This document shows positions 1 through 8,955 of a stretch of DNA of 64,000 nt, one piece after another (position 1 is the first letter of the stretch; each line of letters begins with the position of its first letter). The notes under the pieces are model-generated. The model did no database searches, was not told where the DNA came from, and was given only the letters and a program-made list of their open reading frames with translations. Origin of the DNA: Arthrobacter sp. ISL-65 (GTDB lineage Bacteria > Actinomycetota > Actinomycetes > Actinomycetales > Micrococcaceae); assembly GCF_018613795.1 (NCBI RefSeq), contig NZ_JAGGPN010000031.1:39306-103305 (forward strand), given 5' to 3'. The translations under genes were made by a program, and so were the position numbers.

Positions 1-1
1 C

Positions 2-784
2 CTGCCGACGGACTGGCCGTCCCTCCTTGAAGCAGGCAAGGCACTGAAGAAGGTCGGTGCCTTCGGCTTCACCACCGGTGCAGGCGCCGGCAACAACTAT
101 GCCAACCATTCCATGATCATGATGATGGTCAACAACGGCGGCGGCGTATTCAACAAGGACGGCGAGCTGGACCTGCTCAACGACCGCAACGTCGAGGCCA
201 TGGAGTTCGTCCTGGAACTCGTTTCCAACGGCATCGTCGATCCTGCCGCCGTCAGCTACACCACCGACAACATGTCGGCGCAGTGGAAGGACGGCAAAGC
301 AGGCTTCGGCCTTTTCCAAGTGAACGTCCCGGAGCGCGTGGGCGACACGTCCGGCGACCTTCTGGTGGCGGACCCCCTGACCGGACCGCACGGGGACAAG
401 GCGACCATCGTCTTCCCGAACAACATCATGATGTACACCAACACCCCCTCGCAGGACGCTTCCGAGGAGTTCCTGGTGTATTACCTGGGCCAGCTCAAGC
501 AGCTGTGGCAGAAGAAGCTGATGTCTGCACTGCCTGTCTTCAAATCCATCACCGAGCTCCCCGAGTTCGCCGGTGACCCGAACAACGTCAAGATCGTCAA
601 GGATTGGCAGCCCATCGCCAAGACCTTTGCCTCCCAGGGCAACAGTCTGAACGCCAACCTCGCCGCGCTTGATGGCGGACAAGCACTGAACCAGTTCAGC
701 CAGACCATCATCACCGGAAAATCGGATGCCAAAACTGCGCTGCAGGCGTTCCAGTCCGGCCTCGAATCCGTGCTGAAGAAGTAA
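2..784 (+). CDS. ABC transporter extracellular solute-binding protein (5' truncated by window edge)
   Basis: The reading frame is open from base 2, so the gene begins upstream of the window; about 260 C-terminal residues are present. It fits a family 1 (MalE-like) sugar-binding lipoprotein: segments such as GAGAGNNYANHS, the FPNNIMMYTN block and the closing helical region with FQSGLESVLKK are typical of the C-terminal lobe. It ends 11 nt before the first permease gene, so it is the binding component of the same importer. Lipobox and signal peptide are outside the window. The substrate cannot be read from the sequence; the downstream dehydrogenases and isomerases suggest a sugar or sugar derivative. 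Confidence 0.85.
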   Translation: MPTDWPSLLEAGKALKKVGAFGFTTGAGAGNNYANHSMIMMMVNNGGGVFNKDGELDLLNDRNVEAMEFVLELVSNGIVDPAAVSYTTDNMSAQWKDGKAGFGLFQVNVPERVGDTSGDLLVADPLTGPHGDKATIVFPNNIMMYTNTPSQDASEEFLVYYLGQLKQLWQKKLMSALPVFKSITELPEFAGDPNNVKIVKDWQPIAKTFASQGNSLNANLAALDGGQALNQFSQTIITGKSDAKTALQAFQSGLESVLKK

Positions 785-795
785 CCGGACTCCCC

Positions 796-1758
796 ATGGC
801 TCTGACCACAACCCAGTCCGGCCTGTCCCGCGCCCGCCGGGGGGTTGCCCCCGGCGGGCCCGGGACCGCCCCCGTCAAACGCAGGAGCAAGCTCTCCGCC
901 CAGACCAGCAGGACATTCTTCTGGCTCCTGCTCCCCTCCGTGGTCCTGCTTGTTTTGATCCACGGCTACCCGCTGATCCATGCGGCTGTTCAGGCCACGC
1001 ACGACGGGAACCTGCTTCAGACCGGCAACTTCGTGGGCGGGGAGAACTTTTCAACCGTGCTGACCTCGCCCGCGTTCTGGAAGGCCGCCCAATTCACGCT
1101 CTGGTTCACCATCGTGGGCGTGTTCGGGTCCTGGCTCGTGGGCCTGGGCCTGGCCCTGCTGCTGCGCACCAAGATCCCCGCCGGTGGCACCTTCAAAGTC
1201 CTGCTCCTCCTGCCCTGGGTGGTGCCGATCGTGGTGTCCTCCACCGCCTGGAACTGGCTGGTGGCCACCCCGGACAGCCTGATCCCGTCCCTGTTCCGCA
1301 ACCTCGGACTGGGTACCCCGCTGTTCCTCGCCGACCCCACCCTCGCCTCTATCACGGTCATGGTGTTCAAGGTCTGGGTCAGCTTCCCTTTCATGATGAT
1401 GATGATCTCGGCCGCGCTGGCCTCCGTAGACAGCACCGTCTACGAAGCGGCCAGCATGGACGGCGCCACCCGCTGGCAGCAGTTCAGCCAGATCACCCTG
1501 CCGCTGATCGCCCGTTCCACCTACATCAGCTGGATCCTGATGACGATCTTCTGCGTCAACGACTTCCCCACCATCTACCTGCTGACCGGCGGCGGACCGG
1601 TCAGTGCCACCACATCTCTGGTGGTCCTGGCCTACCGGACGGTCTTCCAGGACTTCGCCACCGGTCCCGGCGTGGCCATCGCCTTCCTCATGACCATGAC
1701 CCTCGTGGTCATCTCGGTCATCCTCTACCGCCAGATCCGAAAGTCGAGCGTCGAATAA
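796..1758 (+). CDS. Sugar ABC transporter permease, MalF type
   Basis: A 320-residue inner-membrane permease forming half of the channel of a carbohydrate ABC importer. After a charged, proline-rich cytoplasmic N-terminus (residues 1-35) there are about six hydrophobic segments. The EAA loop that contacts the ATPase is visible near residue 216 (YEAASMDGATRWQQF...LPLI). The ATG at 796 is 11 nt after the binding-protein stop. Its stop codon overlaps the next gene's ATG by one base, so the two permeases are translationally coupled. No ATPase gene follows, as is common in actinobacteria, where a shared MsiK-type ATPase energises many sugar importers. Confidence 0.93.
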   Translation: MALTTTQSGLSRARRGVAPGGPGTAPVKRRSKLSAQTSRTFFWLLLPSVVLLVLIHGYPLIHAAVQATHDGNLLQTGNFVGGENFSTVLTSPAFWKAAQFTLWFTIVGVFGSWLVGLGLALLLRTKIPAGGTFKVLLLLPWVVPIVVSSTAWNWLVATPDSLIPSLFRNLGLGTPLFLADPTLASITVMVFKVWVSFPFMMMMISAALASVDSTVYEAASMDGATRWQQFSQITLPLIARSTYISWILMTIFCVNDFPTIYLLTGGGPVSATTSLVVLAYRTVFQDFATGPGVAIAFLMTMTLVVISVILYRQIRKSSVE

Positions 1759-2648
1759 TGAGCGCAGTCCTCCACGCCCATCCCGAATCCGGTCCCGCGC
1801 TCGGCGTCGATGCCGGCAAGCCCCGCAAGGTCCTCTCCGAGGCCGGCCAGCGCGGCCGCTGGTGGCGCTTCACGGCCATCCTGGCTATCACCGCGATCGT
1901 GCTGGTGCCCATCGTGGTCACCGTTCTCCTGGCGTTCACCCCCGGACCCAACAGCACCGCCACAGGCCTGACTTTCGAGAACATCAGCAACGTCTTCTCC
2001 AAGACGCTTGCCGCGACCTGGCTCAAGAACAGTTTGATTACTACTCTGGCCACCGTCATCATTTCAGTGGCCGTGGCAGCACCGGCCGGCTACGTCCTCT
2101 CCCGCGGACGCAGCAAGGCAGTGTCCGGGTATTCACTGCTGCTGTTCGTCATGCAGTCCCTGCCCATCATCACCTCCGTGGTGCCGCTGTTCATCCTGTT
2201 CGCCGGCATGGGACTGGTGGACAACCTCATGGGCCTGACCATCATCTATGTCGGCTCCACCATGACCGTGGCCACCTGGATGATGGCCGCGTACTTCGAC
2301 TCCATCCCGATCAGCCTCGAGGAAGCCTCGTGGATCGACGGCTGCTCAGTCTTCGGCTCCTTCACAAAGGTTGTGCTGCGCAACAGCCTGCCCGGCATCC
2401 TCTCCACAGCGATCTTCTCGTTCCTGCTGGCCTGGAACGACTACCTGGTCGCCATCGTGTTCCTCCGGTCCAACGAAATCTTCACCCTGCCCATGGGTGT
2501 GCAGTCCTTCTTCCAGCAGAACGCTACGGACTGGACCTCCGTCATGGCCCTCGCCGTGATCATGATGCTGCCGCCTGTCATCGTCTTCGCCACCCTGAAC
2601 AAATACTTCAGCGTCGGCGGCATCGGCGGATCCCTCGCCGGCCGCTAG
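1758..2648 (+). CDS. Sugar ABC transporter permease, MalG type
   Basis: A 296-residue second permease. It has a cytoplasmic N-terminus of about 35 residues, then six predicted membrane segments. The EAA-loop motif is near residue 188 (LEEASWIDGCSVFGSF...LPGI), and the MalG-type ending GGIGGSLAGR is present. It starts at the last base of the upstream permease gene. With the preceding binding protein and permease it completes the membrane part of a CUT1-type importer. The next gene follows after 56 nt, so transcription probably continues into the catabolic genes. Confidence 0.93.
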   Translation: MSAVLHAHPESGPALGVDAGKPRKVLSEAGQRGRWWRFTAILAITAIVLVPIVVTVLLAFTPGPNSTATGLTFENISNVFSKTLAATWLKNSLITTLATVIISVAVAAPAGYVLSRGRSKAVSGYSLLLFVMQSLPIITSVVPLFILFAGMGLVDNLMGLTIIYVGSTMTVATWMMAAYFDSIPISLEEASWIDGCSVFGSFTKVVLRNSLPGILSTAIFSFLLAWNDYLVAIVFLRSNEIFTLPMGVQSFFQQNATDWTSVMALAVIMMLPPVIVFATLNKYFSVGGIGGSLAGR

Positions 2649-2704
2649 CCACGCCCGATTACCGAACCATCCCTGAATACATACAGAACCCGCAAAGGAA
2701 CAAC

Positions 2705-3463
2705 ATGTCTTACTCACTCCAGCTGTACACCCTGCGCAACGCGATCCAGGAGGACCTTCCCGGCACCATCAAGAAGGTCGCAGAGATCGGTTTCACGCAG
2801 GTGGAGCCGTACAACTTCGTGGCCACCGCCAAGGAGCTCGGCGCCGCGCTGAAGGAGAACGGCCTCACCGCCCCGTCCGGCCACGCGCCGCTGCTCACCC
2901 AGGACCAGGACGAGATCTTCGCCGCCGCCAAGGAACTCGGCATCACCACCGTCATCGACCCCTACCTCCCGGCCGAGCACTGGCAGGACGCGGAGACCAT
3001 CCAGGCCACCGCTGCCAAGCTCAACGCCGCCGCCAAGAAAGGAGCCGAATACGGCATCCGAGTGGGCTACCACAACCACGCCTGGGAGCTGGAGTCCAGC
3101 ATCGAGGGCCAGACCGCCCTGGAGTACTTCGAAGGGCTGCTGGACCCCGAACTGGTCCTGGAGGTGGACACCTACTGGGTTGCCGTCGGCGGCCAGGACC
3201 CGGTGGACATCCTGGCCAAGCTGGGTGACCGGGTGAAGTTCATCCACATCAAGGACGGTCCGCTGAACACGGACACCAAGGCCCAGCAGCCGGCAGGCCA
3301 GGGCAAGATCGCCGTGTGGGACGTCATCGGCGCAGCAAAGTCGCTGGAGGTCGGCGTCGTCGAATTCGACGACTACTCCGGAGACATCTTCGACGGCATC
3401 ACCCAATCGCTTGCCTTCCTGAACTCTGACTCCGCAAAGGCCGCTGAAGGAGCACAGGCATGA
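2705..3463 (+). CDS. Sugar phosphate isomerase/epimerase-like TIM-barrel protein (252 aa)
   Basis: The protein begins MSYSLQLYTLRNAIQEDLPG, the standard start of the AP-endonuclease-2/xylose-isomerase-like TIM barrels that act as epimerases, isomerases or dehydratases on keto-sugars. The metal-site pattern is present: GYHNHAWE, LEVDTYW and HIKDGP supply the usual Glu, Asp and His ligands. ATG 2705 follows AAAGGA at good spacing; the open frame extends upstream but those residues lie over the permease gene in another frame. It overlaps the next dehydrogenase gene by four bases (ATGA). The probable role is an isomerisation or hydrolysis step after oxidation of a sugar; the substrate is unknown. 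Confidence 0.88.
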   Translation: MSYSLQLYTLRNAIQEDLPGTIKKVAEIGFTQVEPYNFVATAKELGAALKENGLTAPSGHAPLLTQDQDEIFAAAKELGITTVIDPYLPAEHWQDAETIQATAAKLNAAAKKGAEYGIRVGYHNHAWELESSIEGQTALEYFEGLLDPELVLEVDTYWVAVGGQDPVDILAKLGDRVKFIHIKDGPLNTDTKAQQPAGQGKIAVWDVIGAAKSLEVGVVEFDDYSGDIFDGITQSLAFLNSDSAKAAEGAQA

Positions 3464-4578
3464 GCACCTCATCCCCCCGCCGCGGACCGGTCGGCGTCGC
3501 AGTCATCGGTGCCGGCAACATCAGCAAGCAGTACCTGGACAACCTGACCGTCTTCCCGGACCTCAAGGTCCATGTCATTGCCGACCTCTTCGAGGAGGCG
3601 GCCGAGGCGCGGGCCAAGGAATACGGCATCCCGCAGTGGGGCGGCGTGGACCCCGCACTGAACCATCCCGACGTCGAAATCATCGTCAACCTGACCATCC
3701 CGGCCGCCCACGTGGAGGTCGCGACGGCGGCGGTGAACGCCGGCAAGCACGTCTGGACCGAGAAGCCGTTCTCGCTGGACCGCGAATCAGGGCTGGGGCT
3801 GCTGAAGACCGCCGACGCCGCAGGCATCCGCCTCGGCACCGCGCCGGACACGTTCCTCGGCGCCGGACTCCAGACCGCGCGCAGGCTCATCGAACGCGGC
3901 GATATCGGCACCCCGCTCACCGCCATGACCACGTTCCAGACCCCCGGACCGGAGTCCTGGCACCCGAACCCGGCATTCCTCTTCCAGTACGGCGCCGGGC
4001 CCCTGTTCGACATGGGCCCGTACTACCTCACCGCACTGGTCCAGACCTTCGGGTCCGTGCGTCGGGTGGCGGCCATCGGCTCCAAAGCCAAGGAAGTCCG
4101 CGTCATCGGTTCCGGGCCCAAGCTGGGCGAGGAGTTCACGGTGGACGTCCCCACCCACGTCAGCGCCATGGCCGAGTTTGAAGGCGGCCAGTCCTCGCAC
4201 AGCGTCTTTTCCTTCGAGTCGCCCCGGCAGCGGATGGGCTTCGTGGAAATCACCGGCACCGAGGCCACCATTTCCCTCCCGGACCCCAACTACTTCGACG
4301 GCGACGTGCGGCTCTGGCGCGCCGGCGATGACGAGTGGACAGTTATCCCCGCCACCGGACCGTCCAACGGCCGCGGCATGGGTGTGCTGGACATGGCCCG
4401 CTCCATCCGCGCCGGAGTGCCGCACCGCGCCACAGGCAACCTCGCCTACCACGTCCTGGACACCATGGTCTCGATTTCCGAGTCCGTCGAATCCGGCAGC
4501 TTCGTCACCGTCGAAAGCTCCGCCCCCGCGTCCCCGGCCCTCCCCGAGGACTGGAACCCCACCGCTTCCACCCTCTAG
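3460..4578 (+). CDS. Gfo/Idh/MocA family NAD(P)-dependent oxidoreductase (first of three)
   Basis: A 372-residue two-domain dehydrogenase. The N-terminal Rossmann motif is VAVIGAGNISKQYLDNL (residues 11-27), and the EKPFSLD motif near residue 103 carries the conserved Lys of the nucleotide/substrate site. The C-terminal alpha/beta domain contains GPLFDMGPYYLTAL, in which the Asp takes part in catalysis. The ATG overlaps the previous stop (ATGA), indicating coupling. Such enzymes oxidise or reduce a hydroxyl of sugars, inositols or glycosides. The pairing with TIM-barrel isomerases resembles keto-glycoside and levoglucosan pathways, but the substrate is inference. Confidence 0.92.
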   Translation: MSTSSPRRGPVGVAVIGAGNISKQYLDNLTVFPDLKVHVIADLFEEAAEARAKEYGIPQWGGVDPALNHPDVEIIVNLTIPAAHVEVATAAVNAGKHVWTEKPFSLDRESGLGLLKTADAAGIRLGTAPDTFLGAGLQTARRLIERGDIGTPLTAMTTFQTPGPESWHPNPAFLFQYGAGPLFDMGPYYLTALVQTFGSVRRVAAIGSKAKEVRVIGSGPKLGEEFTVDVPTHVSAMAEFEGGQSSHSVFSFESPRQRMGFVEITGTEATISLPDPNYFDGDVRLWRAGDDEWTVIPATGPSNGRGMGVLDMARSIRAGVPHRATGNLAYHVLDTMVSISESVESGSFVTVESSAPASPALPEDWNPTASTL

Positions 4579-4586
4579 GAATACCA

Positions 4587-5795
4587 ATGACTTCCCACGA
4601 ATCCCCCGGTACACCTCCGGGTTCCAAGCGCCCCTTGGGTGTGGCGATGATCGGCTATGCCTTCATGGGCAAGGCCCACTCGAACGCGTGGCGGAACGTC
4701 GCGTCCTACTTCGACGTCCCGGCCTTCGAACAGAAAGTGCTCATTGGGCGGGACGCCGGCCAGGTCGCCACGGCCGCGGCAAAGTACGGCTGGGCCGAGT
4801 CCGCGACGGAGTGGCGTGCTGTCCTGCAACGGGACGACATCGACATCGTGGACATCTGCGCCCCGGGCTGGATGCACGCCGAGATCGCCATCGCCGCCCT
4901 CGAAGCCGGGAAGCATGTGCTCGTGGAGAAGCCACTGGCCAACACCCTCGCCGAGGCCGAGGCCATGACCTCCGCGGCGCAGGCGGCACGCGCGCGAGGG
5001 GTGCAGTCCATGGTCGGGTTCAACTACCGCCGCGTGCCCGCCCTGGCACTCGCCCGGGAACTGATCGCGGAGGGCCGCCTTGGCACCGTGCGGCACGTCC
5101 GCGCGGCCTACCTGCAGGACTGGCTCGCCGACGCGGAGTCCCCCATGACGTGGCGGCTGAACAAGGAAACCGCCGGGTCCGGTGCCCTCGGGGACATCGC
5201 GTCCCATGCGATCGACCAGGTCCTGTTCCTGCTCGGGGACGCCGTCACGGAGGTCTCCGGCCGGCTGCATACTTTCACTCCGGTCCGGCCGGGCAAGCAC
5301 GGGCCGGAAGAAGTGACGGTCGACGACGCCGCCTGGGTCACGCTGTCTCTCGCCTCCGGGGCCATCGCCTCAGTCGAAGTCTCCCGTGTGGCCACCGGGC
5401 AGAAGAACTCCCTGAAACTGGAAATTTACGGCGAGAAGGGCACCATCCTCTTCGACTTGGAGAACCTGAACGAACTAGGTTTCCTGGACGCCACGGCGCC
5501 GGCTCGGGAGCAGGGCTTCCGCCGGATCCTGGTCAACGAGCCCGAGCACCCCTACCTGGATGCCTGGTGGCCGCAGGGCCACATCATCGGCTGGGAGCAC
5601 ACCTTCACGCACGAGATCCGCGACTTCCTGGCCGCGATCGGCAGCGGCGAGGCGCCGTCGCCGTCGTTCGAGGAAGGCCTCGCCGTCCAGCGTGTCCTGG
5701 CCGCCGTCGAGGAATCCGCCGCAGCGAAAAGCGCCACCATACAGCTCGTCCCGCCCACCGGCGGCGCCGCCGCCACACCAACCGAAGGAGCCTGA
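4587..5795 (+). CDS. Gfo/Idh/MocA family oxidoreductase, levoglucosan-dehydrogenase-like (second of three)
   Basis: Encodes 402 residues from ATG 4587. The open frame runs further upstream, but that part overlaps the previous gene out of frame. The N-terminal fold reads VAMIGYAFMGKAHSNAWRN, with a Tyr in place of the usual second Gly. The FMGKAHS segment, VEKPLANT, FNYRRVPA and GSGALGDIASHAIDQ are characteristic of the subfamily that includes levoglucosan dehydrogenase and 1-oxidoreductases acting on glycosides. Only 8 nt separate it from the first dehydrogenase gene. The assignment to a glycoside 3-dehydrogenase type is a family-level inference. Confidence 0.9.
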   Translation: MTSHESPGTPPGSKRPLGVAMIGYAFMGKAHSNAWRNVASYFDVPAFEQKVLIGRDAGQVATAAAKYGWAESATEWRAVLQRDDIDIVDICAPGWMHAEIAIAALEAGKHVLVEKPLANTLAEAEAMTSAAQAARARGVQSMVGFNYRRVPALALARELIAEGRLGTVRHVRAAYLQDWLADAESPMTWRLNKETAGSGALGDIASHAIDQVLFLLGDAVTEVSGRLHTFTPVRPGKHGPEEVTVDDAAWVTLSLASGAIASVEVSRVATGQKNSLKLEIYGEKGTILFDLENLNELGFLDATAPAREQGFRRILVNEPEHPYLDAWWPQGHIIGWEHTFTHEIRDFLAAIGSGEAPSPSFEEGLAVQRVLAAVEESAAAKSATIQLVPPTGGAAATPTEGA

Positions 5796-5797
5796 CC

Positions 5798-6799
5798 ATG
5801 CCCCGCCCGTATACCCTGTTCACCGGCCAGTGGGCCGACCTCCCCTTCGAGGAAGTCGCCAAGCTCGCCTCCGGCTGGGGCTATGACGGCCTGGAAATTG
5901 CCGTCTCCGGGGACCACCTGGACGCCTGGCGCTGGGACGAACCCGGCTACGTCGACTCCAAACTCGCCATCCTGGACAAATACAACCTCAAGGTCTGGGC
6001 CATCTCCAACCACCTCAAGGGCCAGGCCGTCTGCGATGACCCGATCGACTTCCGCCACGAAGCGATCGTCGGCTCCAAGGTCTGGGGCGACGGCGACCCC
6101 GAGGGCGTGCGCACCCGCGCCGCCGAGGAAATGAAACACACCGCCCGCCTCGCCAAAGCGCTCGGCGTGGACACCGTCGTCGGGTTCACCGGCTCCTCCA
6201 TCTGGCAGTACGTCGCGATGTTCCCGCCCGTCCCGGAAAAGGTCATCGACGCCGGCTACCAGGACTTCGCAGACCGCTGGAACCCCATCCTGGACGTCTT
6301 CGACGGATGCGGCGTCCGCTTCGCCCACGAGGTCCACCCGAGCGAGATCGCCTACGACTACTGGACCACCGTCCGCACCCTCGAAGCGATCGGGCACCGC
6401 GAAGCGTTCGGCCTGAACTGGGACCCCTCCCACTTCATGTGGCAGGGCATCGACCCCGTCTCCTTCATCTGGGACTTCAAGGACCGGATCTATCACGTGG
6501 ACTGCAAGGACACCAAGCTCCGGTTTACGGGCCGGAACACCGTCATGGGCTCGCACCTGCCCTGGGGCGACCCCCGCCGCGGCTGGGACTTCGTCTCAGC
6601 CGGCCGCGGCGACGTCCCCTGGGAATCCTCCTTCCGGGCGCTGACCGCGATCGGCTACACCGGGCCCATCAGCATCGAGTGGGAGGACGCCGGCATGGAC
6701 CGCCTCCACGGCGCCCCCGAAGCCCTCGCCGCGCTGAAGAAGTTCGACTTCCCCGCCTCCCAGACCAGCTTCGACGCCGCCTTCAGCAGCAAGGACTGA
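5798..6799 (+). CDS. Sugar phosphate isomerase/epimerase-like TIM-barrel protein (333 aa)
   Basis: ATG 5798 lies two bases after the previous stop and follows GAAGGAG. The product starts MPRPYTLFTGQWADLPFEEV and belongs to the larger xylose-isomerase-like TIM-barrel group. Metal-ligand segments are visible: FAHEVHPSE, LNWDPSHFMWQGID, YHVDCKDTKL and ISIEWEDAGMD give the expected Glu, Asp, His and Glu ligands. It is only distantly similar to the 252-residue TIM barrel upstream, so the two probably do different steps. It is the last gene before a palindromic element, which may end the transcript. Confidence 0.9.
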   Translation: MPRPYTLFTGQWADLPFEEVAKLASGWGYDGLEIAVSGDHLDAWRWDEPGYVDSKLAILDKYNLKVWAISNHLKGQAVCDDPIDFRHEAIVGSKVWGDGDPEGVRTRAAEEMKHTARLAKALGVDTVVGFTGSSIWQYVAMFPPVPEKVIDAGYQDFADRWNPILDVFDGCGVRFAHEVHPSEIAYDYWTTVRTLEAIGHREAFGLNWDPSHFMWQGIDPVSFIWDFKDRIYHVDCKDTKLRFTGRNTVMGSHLPWGDPRRGWDFVSAGRGDVPWESSFRALTAIGYTGPISIEWEDAGMDRLHGAPEALAALKKFDFPASQTSFDAAFSSKD

Positions 6800-6814
6800 C
6801 CCGATTTCCCTTTG

Positions 6815-6877
6815 GAGTTTTTGTACAGATATCGCGAGCAAAAGTGCCTTTTGGGGACGATATCTGTACAAAAACTC
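6815..6877. repeat. 63-nt palindromic element, copy 1
   Basis: The outer arms are perfectly complementary over about 20 bases (GAGTTTTTGTACAGAT... and ...ATCTGTACAAAAACTC), with a small apical hairpin AAAAG-TGC-CTTTT. It sits 15 nt after the TIM-barrel stop and 52 nt before the next start. One extra G:C pair extends the stem on the outside. Four more copies of identical length occur at 8879, 10905, 32702 and 50855. It could act as a terminator or mRNA-stabilising hairpin, or be a REP/MITE-like mobile palindrome. Confidence 0.9.
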
Positions 6878-6929
6878 CATGGAACATCCCCCGCAGGGAA
6901 CTGAACTTCCAATCCGAGAGGAAAGCGCA

Positions 6930-7820
6930 GTGATCCGCACACTTCAGCCCGGCCAGCGGTGTGAGGTCTGGATTGCCTTTATCACCGGCGAGCGCGAACT
7001 TGCCTTCGCCACAGAGGACATACTCCTGGAGGCGCCCAACTGGACGCTCGACGGCGAGGCACTGGTCCTCAACGGCGACGGGAAGCTGTGGACCTTCGAC
7101 GTTGCCGGCCGGACCATCAGCCAGGTCCCGCTCACCGGAATCCCCGGCCTCAACAACGACCATGTCCTCGATCCCGACGGCGAGCACATCTTCCTCTCGG
7201 CCAACGACGGCCACATCTACCGGGCGGCCCTGCGCGGCGGCCACGCCACGCGCATCACCAAAGACGACGGCTCCTTCCATTTCCTCCACGGCGTCAGCCC
7301 GGACGGCCAGGAACTGGCCTACGTGGGCATGGAAGCCGGTGATTTCACCCAGCCCGGCAGGCTCATGACCATCCCGGCCAGCGGCGGCGCGTCCACGCCC
7401 ATCAGCGTCGACGGCCACTGCGACGGGCCTGAATACTCCCCGGACGGCGGATGGCTGTACTTCAATGCCGAGGCGTTCACCAGTCAGCCCGGCCACGCCC
7501 AGCTGGCACGCGTGCGTGCCGCCGGCGGCAGCAGCGCCGAGCAGTTGCTGGCGAGCCACACCGTCGACTGGTTCCCGCATCTGTCCCCCGACGGCCGCCT
7601 GGCCAGCTACATCCGTTTCCCCAGCGGCACGGAAGGGCACCCGGCGGACCTGCCGGTCGACGTCGTATTTGTCTCCACGGATGACTGGGCAGCGCCGCTG
7701 CACACGTGGCCCGTCTTCGGCGGGCAGGGGACAATTAACGTCAACAGCTGGTCGCCTGACTCCGCCCGCCTCGCGTACGTGGCCTACCCGATCGCCAACT
7801 CCAACCCCGCAAAGGACTAA
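6930..7820 (+). CDS. TolB-like beta-propeller protein (PD40/WD40-like repeats)
   Basis: I choose GTG 6930 (296 aa) because GAGAGGAAA precedes it at good distance. An upstream in-frame ATG at 6879 lies against the palindromic element. The sequence repeats blocks of the PD40 type: HVLDPDGEHIFLSAND, HGVSPDGQELAYVGM, PEYSPDGGWLYFNAE, PHLSPDGRLASYIRF and WSPDSARLAYVAYP, about five propeller blades. There is no signal peptide, so it should be cytoplasmic, unlike true TolB. In sugar clusters such proteins may be oligogalacturonide-lyase-like or scaffold proteins; the function here is unknown. Confidence 0.85.
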   Translation: MIRTLQPGQRCEVWIAFITGERELAFATEDILLEAPNWTLDGEALVLNGDGKLWTFDVAGRTISQVPLTGIPGLNNDHVLDPDGEHIFLSANDGHIYRAALRGGHATRITKDDGSFHFLHGVSPDGQELAYVGMEAGDFTQPGRLMTIPASGGASTPISVDGHCDGPEYSPDGGWLYFNAEAFTSQPGHAQLARVRAAGGSSAEQLLASHTVDWFPHLSPDGRLASYIRFPSGTEGHPADLPVDVVFVSTDDWAAPLHTWPVFGGQGTINVNSWSPDSARLAYVAYPIANSNPAKD

Positions 7821-7824
7821 GCAC

Positions 7825-8856
7825 GTGACCAACCACCCGAATGGCACTTCCGACGGACACATCCGCTGGGGCATCCTCGGCACGGGCTTCATCGCCGGGC
7901 TGCAAACACAGGACCTGATCGAGAATGGATTCACCGTCCAGGCCGTCGGCTCCCGCAGCCCGGAATCCAGCAAGGCCTTCGGTGAGAAATACAGCATCCC
8001 CACCGCCCACGACAGCTACGAAGCGCTGGTGGCCGACCCGGACGTAGACGTCGTCTACATTGCCACGCCACATCCTTTCCATCATGCGAACGCGCTGCTC
8101 GCCCTCAATGGCGGAAAGCACGTTCTGGTGGAGAAGGCGTTCACCATCAACGCCCGCGAAGCGCAGGATATTGTTGACCTGGCCGAGTCCAAGGGCCTCG
8201 TAGCGCTGGAGGCCATGTGGAGCCGCTTCCTCCCCCACATGATCCGCCTCCGCGAAATCATCCAGGAGGGCTCGCTCGGGGAAATACGGAAGGTCACGGC
8301 CAGCCACAACCAGGACCTCCCCAAGGACCCGGCCCACCGTCTGAACGATCCTGCCTTGGGCGGCGGTGCGCTGCTGGACCTCGGCGTCTACCCCGTTTCC
8401 TTTGTCTTCGACGTCCTCGGTGCACCGGTCAGCATCCGGGCCAGCGCCGCGATGACGGCGACAGGCGTGGACCGGCAAACGGCAGCAATCTTCGAGTACC
8501 CGGACGGACAGCAGGCGCTCGTGGACTGTGCCCTGGACACTGCTTCAAATAACCGCGCCGCCATCATCGGGACAAAAGGGTGGATCGACATCGAATCCAC
8601 TTGGTACAACCCCACGCCGTTCACCCGGTTCGATAACCAGGGAAACGTCCTGGAGCGGTTCGATCAGCCCGTCACGAGCAGGGGAATGCAATACCAGGCG
8701 GCCGAGATGGAACGCCTCATCAGGGAAGGCGCCACAGCGGGAACGATTCTGCCGCCGAGCGAGAGTGTGGCTGTCATGGCCGCGATGGACGAGATCCGCC
8801 GCCAGATCGGCCTCAGCTACGAGGCCGACGCCGGCACCGGAGGGAACCTCCAATGA
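7825..8856 (+). CDS. Gfo/Idh/MocA family oxidoreductase (third of three)
   Basis: GTG 7825, four bases after the propeller gene stop, gives 343 residues. The Rossmann motif is IRWGILGTGFIAGLQTQDL, with VEKAFTIN near residue 106 and GGGALLDLGVYPVSFVF in the C-terminal domain. The MWSRFLPHM segment is typical of the trans-1,2-dihydrobenzene-1,2-diol dehydrogenase/glucose-fructose oxidoreductase-like branch, so it differs from the two dehydrogenases upstream. It forms a two-gene unit with the propeller protein, isolated from the first operon by the palindrome at 6815 and closed by another at 8879. Confidence 0.9.
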   Translation: MTNHPNGTSDGHIRWGILGTGFIAGLQTQDLIENGFTVQAVGSRSPESSKAFGEKYSIPTAHDSYEALVADPDVDVVYIATPHPFHHANALLALNGGKHVLVEKAFTINAREAQDIVDLAESKGLVALEAMWSRFLPHMIRLREIIQEGSLGEIRKVTASHNQDLPKDPAHRLNDPALGGGALLDLGVYPVSFVFDVLGAPVSIRASAAMTATGVDRQTAAIFEYPDGQQALVDCALDTASNNRAAIIGTKGWIDIESTWYNPTPFTRFDNQGNVLERFDQPVTSRGMQYQAAEMERLIREGATAGTILPPSESVAVMAAMDEIRRQIGLSYEADAGTGGNLQ

Positions 8857-8878
8857 CTGAAACCGTCCACCCCCGCTG

Positions 8879-8941
8879 GAGTTTTTGTACAGATATCGCG
8901 CTCTAATGGGCCTTTTGGGGCCATTATCTGTACAAAAACTC
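8879..8941. repeat. 63-nt palindromic element, copy 2
   Basis: Arms GAGTTTTTGTACAGATA and TATCTGTACAAAAACTC pair perfectly, and a flanking TG/CA extends the stem. The apex can form an inner AATGG/CCATT hairpin. It lies in the 99-nt space between convergent genes (dehydrogenase on +, glycosyltransferase on -), consistent with a shared terminator role. Confidence 0.9.
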
Positions 8942-8955
8942 CATGCATGCAGGGC

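Noticed and set aside
6879..6929. ATG 6879 as start of the propeller protein
   Set aside because: It lies on the edge of the palindromic element without a ribosome site; GTG 6930 has GAGAGGAAA at correct distance.
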